DNA of 53,500 nucleotides, from contig NC_135557.1 in assembly GCF_964340395.1 (NCBI RefSeq), forward strand, positions 8,875,460 through 8,928,959. The letters are read 5' to 3'. Under the pieces are notes generated by a model. That model did no database searches. It saw only the letters and a list, made by a program, of their open reading frames with translations, and had not been told where the DNA came from. Made by a program: the position numbers and the translations under genes. This document shows, piece after piece, positions 45,632 to 53,500 of the stretch (positions within the stretch are counted from its first letter, which is position 1; each line of letters begins with the position of its first letter). This stretch comes from Glandiceps talaboti (taxonomy: Eukaryota > Hemichordata > Enteropneusta > Spengelidae).

Positions 45632-45754
45632 ATGAGAATGAGTGCCATATCAATCCAGACTACTGTGAATATCAGTGTCAGAACACATTTGGTAGTTTTC
45701 TCTGTCTATGTCCATCTGGGTTTACATTGAATGCAGATGGTAGTACTTGTAAAG
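45632..45754 (+). CDS. EGF gene exon 20: calcium-binding EGF
   Basis: DENECHINPDYCEYQC, then QNTFGSFLCLCPSGF...TCKG. Phase 1-1. Confidence 0.95.
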
Positions 45755-46414
45755 GTAAGACATACACTGACTATCTCAGTCTTTCAGATAATACTTCATT
45801 AAAGGGACTTGGTCTGCAACTCCTGAGTATTTTTCATCATTTTTTTTTTCGAAATAAAATTTGACTTGGATTTACTTGGATCATATATACCCTGGTTGTT
45901 CTATGTCATAACAATCAGTGTCTATGTACATCCCTGGTTGTGTGATGCTTCGAATATGCGTCAAAATGTTCCAACTCGCCATTAGTTTTCCGAGATTTTA
46001 ACGATTAGGCTTGAATACATGTAGGTATAATTATTTTTTACTTATTCCCCAATTTTTTTCTTCGATTAGCTGGAAATATGAGTGACACACACAACAAGAG
46101 TTTGTCACTACTTGTCTAGTGACTCACAGTGACAAGGCCCCTTAGGTCACTCATATTTTCTATGCTTGAATGGAGGAAAATATTGGTAATGACATCTAGT
46201 TGTTTCATTCGAAAGATATAAGCACTTAGGAGTCATAAATATTAATGAGCTGAGAGGAATCACCTGTTTTCACTTCTTAGCATGTATGGTAGTTATTTCA
46301 TATTTCAACTGTGAGGTGAGAAAGGTCCTCTCTGGGTATAACTTAGAGACTACCTTTTTCTCATTCCATGGTCTGTTGTTTTTTAACAGATTGGCTTTTA
46401 TGTTTTATTTTCAG

Positions 46415-46510
46415 AAATCAGATGTTTTCCACAGTGTATGAATGGAGGGACTTGCAATGGCGGGCAGTGTGACTGTGATGTAGGCTATACTGGGCCAAAT
46501 TGTCAACAAA
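46415..46510 (+). CDS. EGF gene exon 21: short EGF
   Basis: EIRCFPQCMNGGTC, then NGGQCDCDVGYTGPNCQQ. Six cysteines, phase 1-1. The C-terminal GYTGPNC signature is the generic EGF_2 pattern. Confidence 0.93.
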
Positions 46511-47210
46511 GTAAGTTCTCTTAATGTCAATGAACACACATTTTGTATTCATTGACATTGACTGTGGTACATTGTCTGTGGTACTGAGTGTCTGACTTTG
46601 ATAACACTCATATTATTCAACTCAACTTGTGTTGCTAACTGTAGCAAGTTGATAATTATGGTTTGAATATTGACACAGTTAGCCCCCCCCCCCCCCCCAA
46701 AAAAAAAAAGCCATTAGGAGAATGCCTCCACACTAGTTGGTTAGTTGCTGTGGTGAATTACATATACTTGTAAAAATCAAATGGTGTGACAAATCAAATG
46801 GTCTGACATACGTTATCACTCTCCACTGGAACCAATCAGATGTGGAGGTATTTGACTAATTGCTTTTGGGGGATGTGGCTAACTGTCAATTTTCAAACTT
46901 AAATTATCAACTTGATAGGGTTTGCAGTACAAGCTGAATATGGCGAGTGTTATCAGAGTCAGTCATTCATTGCCATAAAGAGGCTATATCTATACAATAA
47001 AACATTGTAGCTCCAATATGGGGATTTGTGTCTTCAAGTTTAGATGTTATCTGTCTCTCCTCTCCTCCTTCCCTTCCCTCCCCTCCCCCATCCCTCCTCC
47101 TTCACATCAGGCAGATTACCATCTGATGCGTATGTGCAAATGTCCATACTTAGGTGACAGTGATACACATTTGTAGAGTATCATAGAACTCTTGAAGACA
47201 TATTTGTTTA

Positions 47211-47400
47211 CTGTAGAGCAGAAAATTTTCGCTAAAGACTTATTGTCACTTATTTCATGGGAAAACAAAAAATGTGAAAATAAGTAGTGACTAAAATGCC
47301 TTCTTGTACATGAACACAATGTACCATTTGGTAATTAGTAAAAATAAGTCTTTGGAACCCAACTGAAGACTGTAAAATGGCAAAAGTTTCTAGACTTGAC
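47211..47400 (+). mobile_element. MITE-like family B, copy 2
   Basis: Shares AAAATTTTCGCTAAAGACTT, GTAGTGACTAAAATGCCTTC and GACTGTAAAATGGCAAAAG with the copy at 29141. Same orientation, moderately diverged. Confidence 0.7.
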
Positions 47401-47498
47401 AAACGTATGTACAATTAGGTTTATGTGGAGGTACATGTATACTGCATGTACAAGTAGGTGAACTGTTCACATGTTAGATACAGCAAATGCCAACAACA

Positions 47499-47882
47499 TT
47501 AGGTGTAAAAAAAATTGTTTGGTTCCGATTACATTCAATTTTAAAATAGGTGGGGTAGGTAGATTTTTTATTTTATTTTATTATATTTTTTTTTCATATG
47601 CGAGTGTCTATTTCAGGTTTTCCATTGTTTTCCAAATGGTCTCTATATTGTTTATTTCTTTCTATCAGATGTACAGTCATTATAGATTGTAAGGACAGTT
47701 TTATTTTGTCTTTTTAAGTTGATGTCAGTTTCCACATCCACTATTTCTTGTGAGACTTCAAAATTTGTGTGATTTTATTATTATTTTTCTCGAATACGTA
47801 AAAAAAAGTTTAGTGTCAGTGTGAAAAACTAGGTGGGGTCGGGTAACCGGAACAAAACAACTTTTTTTTTATTTGGCCTTAT
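47499..47882 (-). mobile_element. MITE-like family A, copy 4 (inverted)
   Basis: Reverse-orientation copy with both ends: ATTAGGTGTAAAAAAAATTG with GGTTCCGATTACATTC at the left, and GGTAACCGGAACAAAAC with TTATTTGGCC-like sequence at the right. The interior has CTTTTTAAGTTGATGTCAG. Confidence 0.75.
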
Positions 47883-47942
47883 ATTCCTACCTAAGGAAGT
47901 CTCTCTCTATGTTCATTTAACATTATGTTTTATTTTCTCTAG

Positions 47943-48065
47943 ATGTGAATGAGTGTGCTATAGATAATGGTGGTTGTCAGCATTTATGTAGAGATACCTT
48001 TGGTAGCTATGTCTGCTTTTGTCCAAGCGGGTCAAGTCTCAATGACGATCTAAGGACTTGCTCTG
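47943..48065 (+). CDS. EGF gene exon 22: calcium-binding EGF
   Basis: xVNECAIDNGGCQHLC, then RDTFGSYVCFCPSGS...TCSG. The first residue becomes N because exon 21 ends in A (NVNEC), still compatible with calcium binding. Phase 1-1. Confidence 0.94.
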
Positions 48066-48496
48066 GTAAAGTATTTTTTAACTCTTTTCAGTACTTGGGA
48101 TACAAACCATAGAAATGCCACAGGCTATGGGGAAATTGCAAATCGTAGTAACAATGACATGGCAGTAGTGGTGGTTATTGTTCTTCCTCAGTTTTTTTTT
48201 CACCCAAATGAAACACATCCATAGAAACAAACTTGCGAAAGCAAACCTATCGAAACACATCCATGTAAAAAATGTTATATTATTATTAACAGATCCATAG
48301 ACACATCCATGGAAACAACTTCATTCATTGTATCAACACATCCATAGAAACAAACCCTTGAAGCGCATCCATGGACACATCCATGGCGACACCATGTAAC
48401 TACATGTACATTGATTCCATAAAATACATCTACAGCCTACCTTGTATTTGGTTTGATATCTTGAATCAGTTTTATAATTTATTTGTTTTATTATAG

Positions 48497-48592
48497 GTGT
48501 ACCATGTCAACCTCCATGTCAGAACGGTGCTAGCTGTGTAAATAGAGAGTGTGTTTGTACGGAAGGTTTTACTGGACCTACATGTTCTATTG
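48497..48592 (+). CDS. EGF gene exon 23: short EGF
   Basis: GVPCQPPCQNGASC, then VNRECVCTEGFTGPTCSI. Six cysteines, phase 1-1. Confidence 0.93.
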
Positions 48593-48984
48593 GTAAGCAA
48601 ACAAACAAACAAACAATTACTGAATGTCAAAATGTACAAAATTGCTTAAAAATACTAAAATGATTAATGGTAACAGGTGCTTCATATACCTCTCAAGAAG
48701 ATCATTTCACTGATATAATCAAAAAAGAATTTATTTGAATGGTAAAAACAAAATATCCACAGGTTAGGCAAAAAAAAAATGTCGCTGATGCCATCTGTTC
48801 TTGAATGGCTTAAGTCCTTTTTAAGTTTTCAGCCACCACTTTGTCACAGTTAACTATGCTGTGTGAGCATCTAGCTGGTATAGTCTGGGTTCAGTACTGT
48901 ACAAGGGGTACACATGTAGTACATCAGATGAAAGTAAGCTGTGTAGCAATAAAAGGCAGAATAGATGAAATTGATACTTGTTTC

Positions 48985-49600
48985 TGTCTCGTGCAGAGGG
49001 TGATTTACTAAATAAGAAAGACAGTATATGTCGCTGTCATAATTTTGACAGACAAAACAAAAACATGCATCATATCATGGTTTTACACTGCATACAGACT
49101 ATGCCATGCAGACACACACAACAATTGTATTACAATGTATCTAAATCCACTCTACATGTACAAGAGATGGACACATGCAACAATTGTATTACAATGTACA
49201 TAAATCACCCTCTGTAAGAGACAGACAAGCAATAAGCAAATCCAGTCTGATTTTTTGCCTTCACAGTGTACTTTCTTCCACTGTTACTTGAAAGGAGGTA
49301 AAAGACCTTTGTGGCTATGGAGTCTAAATAAAGTCCACAAGTGCAATCATCATTATTTGACTTAATAAGGAAGTAATTATAATCTAGCCTACAGGACTTG
49401 CTGTTGTTTTGAATGGCAACAGTTCCACGTCTTATCTTGGACTGCTTCCTCAGGCTGATGATCTGATGACTGATGGTTTGTGACACCTAACAGAGTAGGA
49501 TTGTCATGTGTCATTCAAAACAACAGCAAGTCCAGTAGGATAGATTATATTTACTTTCTTATTAACTTCATACTTGGATGATTGAGAACATTCATAGACA
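48985..49600. mobile_element. Fold-back block, intron 23
   Basis: TCTCGTGCAGAGGGTGATTT near 48990 is inverted against AAATCACCCTCTGTAAGAGA near 49202. GGACTTGCTGTTGTTTTGAA near 49394 is inverted against TTCAAAACAACAGCAAGTCC near 49514. ACAACAATTGTATTACAATG is also duplicated directly at 49119 and 49176. Probably two adjacent fold-backs. Confidence 0.65.
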
Positions 49601-49852
49601 TATTATTTGACTCATGAATAAATTATAATGAATGTTTAGGAATACTTTGTAATGACATTTCTGCTTACAGTGTCAAGCAATTTCTTGGAAGCAAATCTCA
49701 AATTTTCACTGACGTCTTGACAATTCAAAGAAATGTTTTGACTACTTATTCTGAACCCAGCATCCATAACCATTCATTATTGAGATAAAGATTGAGAAAT
49801 TAGTTTACCCTGCGAGTAGAAATTTTGATCTCATCATCTTTTTTTTTCACAG

Positions 49853-49984
49853 ATGAGAATGAATGTACATCAGGAATGATGGGTATGAGTCCATGTAGCT
49901 ATCATTGTGTGAACACATTTGGTAGTTTCCACTGCACATGTCCACATGGCTTTGTGCTCAATGATGACCAGCTCACATGTAAAG
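49853..49984 (+). CDS. EGF gene exon 24: calcium-binding EGF
   Basis: DENECTSGMMGMSPCSYHC, then VNTFGSFHCTCPHGF...TCKG. Phase 1-1, 132 nt. Confidence 0.95.
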
Positions 49985-50199
49985 GTAAATATTTTTATTA
50001 CCATGAATTTTTCATGACTACCCGAATGTTTAGGTGAAAAAGTTGAGCTGTTGTCCCAAAGGACACCTACACAGTTTATACATTTTGGGTGAGATTTGTG
50101 CTGCATATTTAAAATGTACTCACAGTATTCTATTCATTGAAGCACACTTAACTATCACTTTGTACTGAATTATTCACAGATAATTTTCTTCTTCTACAG

Positions 50200-50298
50200 C
50201 AACATTTGCATGTAGTCCAGACTGTGAGAATGGAGGTACCTGTCAAGCTGGTAGATGTGTGTGTTCTGATGGATACACAGGAACCCAATGTGGACATG
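50200..50298 (+). CDS. EGF gene exon 25: short EGF
   Basis: ATFACSPDCENGGTC, then QAGRCVCSDGYTGTQCGH. Six cysteines, phase 1-1. The preceding intron is only about 215 bp, the shortest in the gene. Confidence 0.93.
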
Positions 50299-50531
50299 GT
50301 ATGTAATAATCTTTACTAGACTGAATACAATTAAGGGTGTTTGTTATTTTGTTACTATAGTGACTGCAGCTGTAAATATCCATGTAGTGTGTATGTATAA
50401 AAGAATGTTATGTATTGGAAACATCAAACCTTGCTGACAATTGATTGATTGATCAATTGACTGATTGAGAATGTAGATGGGTGGATTGATAGTCTAAGAT
50501 TGATTTGTTTTTGAATGGATCACTTTGAGGG

Positions 50532-50850
50532 ATGTATGTATGTATGTATGTATGTATGTATGTATGTATGCATGTATGCATGTATGCATGTATGTATGTA
50601 TGTATGCATGTATGCATGTATGCATGTATGTATGTATGTATGTATGTATGTACATGTATGTATGTATGTATGTATGCATGTATGTATGTATGTATGTATG
50701 TATGTATGTACAAATGTATGTATGTATGTATGTATGCATGTATGTATGTATGCATGTGTGCATGTATGTATGTATGCATGTATGTATGTATGCATGTATG
50801 TATGTATGCATGTATGGATGTAAGGATGGATGGATGGATGGATGTGGATG
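50532..50850. repeat. (TATG)n/(CATG)n tetranucleotide tract, intron 25
   Basis: About 300 bp of TATG and CATG units, grading into GGAT units. The MYVC/HTYI-type frames are microsatellite translations. Confidence 0.97.
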
Positions 50851-50942
50851 TGTAGATAGACAGTAATGCCAAGATATAAAATCACCTTGCCTTAATAATT
50901 TATGAAAATAATATGGTTTAATTATGATGTTTGTTTTGGTAG

Positions 50943-51065
50943 ATATCAATGAATGTGTAGAACTGTCCGGACTATGTGGTTATGAATGTCAGAATACTAT
51001 GGGTAGTTATAGATGTACCTGTCCACCAGGATTTCAACTCGATGTTGATGGTCACACTTGTATCG
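50943..51065 (+). CDS. EGF gene exon 26: calcium-binding EGF
   Basis: [16 protein letters not shown], then [15 protein letters not shown]...TCIG. Phase 1-1. Confidence 0.95.
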
Positions 51066-51124
51066 GTAAGTTGGATGTGAAAATGACATACCATGTGTTA
51101 CATCACTTCATCCCTTAATAATCA

Positions 51125-51370
51125 ACTGAGGGACAAGGCCTCATAATTTTGAACAAATCTTGTGTTAGTCACTTTTGACAATAAGTCAAGTGAGGGACAA
51201 GCGTCCATAAATGTAATCAAATCATGTGGTACATGTACATTTGTACATCACTGTAACCACTAGCAGAGTTATGGACAATGGTCCATAAGTATGAATATAC
51301 CGATAGCTTATGCTAGATCACGGTGACCACTGACCAAGTGATGGACCAGGGTCCACAAGTGTGAACAATC
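51125..51370. repeat. Degenerate tandem repeat, intron 26
   Basis: Phrases of the type AAGTGAGGGACAAG-GTCCATAA and TGATGGACCAGGGTCCACAA recur three to four times at about 60-70 bp spacing, with much divergence. Confidence 0.45.
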
Positions 51371-51415
51371 ATTCGTTATATCACTAAGACATCCATAGTT
51401 TAGTTTATTTTCCAG

Positions 51416-51538
51416 ACAGGAATGAGTGCTTACAAGAAGGCTTGGAATGTGAATTTGATTGTAATAATACACATGGAAGCTATCGCTGTATTTGTCCTAG
51501 AGGTGAACAGTTGGCAGCTGATGGCAGAAACTGCCTTG
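51416..51538 (+). CDS. EGF gene exon 27: calcium-binding EGF
   Basis: DRNECLQEGLECEFDC, then NNTHGSYRCICPRGE...NCLG. It contains an NNT N-glycosylation sequon at the usual hydroxylation site. Two calcium-binding EGFs (exons 26 and 27) are adjacent here, breaking the alternation with short EGFs. Confidence 0.94.
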
Positions 51539-51739
51539 GTAAGTAAATTATTGGAAAGCATGTTTCTATATGGTATGTGTCACTGCTTCTGTTTACTTGG
51601 GTAAATTATTTGTACATATAAGCTACAGACAACACAGTGTAGTAGTCCTTGCAATCTGAAATAACATTCAAGGCATCATGTGATTATGTTATATTGTATT
51701 AATATATATTTACATATGTATAGAATGTGAACATAACAT

Positions 51740-51802
51740 ACATACATATACAGGCACACACACACACATATCTATAGATGGATGAATAGCTAGATAGATA
51801 AT

Positions 51803-51855
<53 letters not shown>

Positions 51856-51960
51856 ATATGTAGGTAGGTGGCTAGGTATATAGTTAGGTTGGTATGTGTA
51901 GACAGACAAACAGTCAGATGGGTAGATAAATAAACAGATAGATAGATAGGCAGATAAATA
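51740..51960. repeat. (CA)n, (GA)n and GATA-rich tracts, intron 27
   Basis: A CA run at about 51754-51767, a GA run at about 51805-51851, then AGATAGATAGATAGG phrases. Confidence 0.9.
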
Positions 51961-52049
51961 TTCAAGTCGTGACATTTGATTTAAAGTTAAAAATTACATA
52001 TAATCTAATGAAATGTTTCTTTTTAAATTTTATTTGTTTTGCAATTTAG

Positions 52050-52145
52050 TTATACCATGTATACCAGCCTGTCAGAATGCTGGTATATGTATGGCGGGCA
52101 GATGTCATTGTTTGGACAGGTTCACAGGTCGTCAGTGTGAGACAA
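52050..52145 (+). CDS. EGF gene exon 28: short EGF
   Basis: VIPCIPACQNAGIC, then MAGRCHCLDRFTGRQCET. Six cysteines, phase 1-1, donor ACAAGTAAGT. Confidence 0.92.
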
Positions 52146-52547
52146 GTAAGTAAATTTCAGAACTTAAAGATGGAGCTGGCCACCCGTGTGGTTGTAGTTA
52201 GCACCTCGACATCTAATAATGAAGAATTATGAATAGTACCGGCTTTTCAGTATGTGTAATGAACAAGCCCTAGTCTGATCATGTTTTGTTCAAAATTGTA
52301 TATACCATCAAATATAAATATCAAATTTCTGTAACAACACATGCTTTCTCAAGATATGCACAGTCACACATTACCAAATTTGTTACTAAAATCACCAGCT
52401 GGTCATTGTAGTCATGGGTTTTTATGGAGGAATCGGTTCACTTTCAAGTTTGATGATAACCCCCACAAAGTTAGGTGGCCTTTTATACCCCCTGTCTCGC
52501 CATTAATTGAACTAATGGCAATTATTAACAACATTTGAATTCAACAG

Positions 52548-52652
52548 GGATTGAAAAAGAGTGTTTTCCAGTATGTCAAAATGAAGGTATCTGTGTTGAT
52601 GGACTGTGTGAATGTACTTCAGCATTCTTTGGTCCTGATTGCTCTATTCCAG
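52548..52652 (+). CDS. EGF gene exon 29: short EGF (last exon in window)
   Basis: RIEKECFPVCQNEGIC, then VDGLCECTSAFFGPDCSIP. Six cysteines, phase 1-1, donor CCAGGTTAGT. The open phase and the lack of a stop codon mean the gene continues beyond 53500. Confidence 0.9.
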
Positions 52653-53500
52653 GTTAGTGTAATTTGAAACCATCAGGTTTTATGTGATATAATCATATGT
52701 ACTTTGCATTATGAGGACAGTACTTTGTTTGATATTAATCGTTATGGCCTGGATATGGGTTTTGTGAACCGAGGTTGCATTGAGCACTGCATGAAAAGTG
52801 GTTTCGTAGACATTACGGTCGCACAATTGAAATTCAGCATTTCTGGATTTTCGGTAATTCCGTTGTGTGGTGCCATGTATACAGGACCAGAAACACCATT
52901 TCGTTTCGTTTAGTGGAGGAAGGGCCCGACTTCAGGACGAACTGTAAGCCATACTACCAAGGTTGACAAAAGTGGCTGTAAAACTTTTATCATAAACATT
53001 CTGTAGTGGAAATGAAATGGAATGAAAACATAAAGCACTTATCCACATAAATTGATAGTAAAAGATATTATTTTATACTCAAGAGCATAACAATATTGAG
53101 GAAATATCAAAACTGAAAATCTGAGCGAACACAAAACAAGTGTGGAAAATTGCACAGGTTTAATGTGTGTGCTCTCTTTGAATTACATTGCAAGAGATAG
53201 TGGGTATATGATATTATGTAGCACTGCACATTTTCATACCAAGCACTCTTATAATTGGAAAATGATGTTTGTAATAATCTGTATAGATGCAGTATTCCTT
53301 GTAAAGACATAAACTTAGCTACTGAGTGATAGTACTGTTAATATAAATAATTTGTGAAAAGTCACATTTGCTACATCTGAAAGAAATTATCAAAAATTCT
53401 ATTTTACAGCATGCAAATGATTATTCCTTTTTGTTTTTCACACATAAAGATGAAGCTATTTTCTCTATAATAAAATGCAAAATGAGGATTACTATATGTT
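52653..53500 (+). other. Start of intron 29, no exon recognised
   Basis: No EGF-like or other recognisable exon is seen. A frame at 52704-52913 has somewhat higher GC but no cysteine spacing or splice sites matching the gene. Confidence 0.55.

Noticed and set aside
52704-52913. Open frame after exon 29 with somewhat higher GC
   Set aside because: It has no cysteine spacing like the gene's modules and no matching phase-1 acceptor. It is probably intronic.

Overview
This is animal (metazoan) nuclear DNA. It is AT-rich with long introns, GT-AG splice sites, many simple-sequence tracts, tRNA-derived SINE-like copies, fold-back elements and a short TTAGGG tract. One large, well-preserved gene is visible: a plus-strand, multi-exon gene for a secreted multi-EGF extracellular-matrix-type protein. 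Its first exon is near 20.6 kb and it runs off the right edge. The animal is most likely a marine invertebrate bilaterian, but the phylum cannot be settled from the sequence.

Layout. 1-1147: 37-bp minisatellite. 1.1-4.8 kb: intergenic, with fold-back elements. 4.8-6.9 kb: 27-bp satellite array. 7-17 kb: intergenic DNA with simple repeats, one SINE-like copy and a broken minus-strand SAP-like reading frame near 17 kb. 17.4-18.4 kb: an inverted copy of the 1-1450 element. 18.4-20.6 kb: CpG-retaining sequence with a compound triplet repeat, probably the promoter side of the gene. 20,581-52,652: the EGF gene, in 29 inferred coding exons. 52.7-53.5 kb: intron of unseen length.

Gene model. Exon 1 carries an ATG and a hydrophobic signal segment and ends in phase 2. 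Exons 2-3 encode a cysteine module closely resembling the fibrillin/LTBP N-terminal unique (FUN) domain (CCPGW; PICKNGCGSGVCSSPNMC). Exons 3-4 then encode a Q/S-rich linker of about 330 residues. About 25 EGF-like modules follow, nearly all on single symmetrical 1-1 exons. The first block is mainly calcium-binding EGF (DxxEC...CxNTxGSYxCxC). From exon 18 on, calcium-binding modules are mixed with short CxxxCxNGGxC modules. The exons join in one frame across all 28 introns (4,417 nt, 1,472 codons plus one base). No 8-cysteine TB domain is seen, so the protein is fibrillin-like only at its N-terminus, as far as the window shows.

The introns and flanks hold many tandem repeats and MITE or fold-back families. 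Notable are a TTAA-ended palindromic element in two copies, a 19-bp-TIR family in four copies, a 39-bp array interrupted by a fold-back insertion, and tandem copies of the 3' end of exon 16, two of which keep the splice donor.
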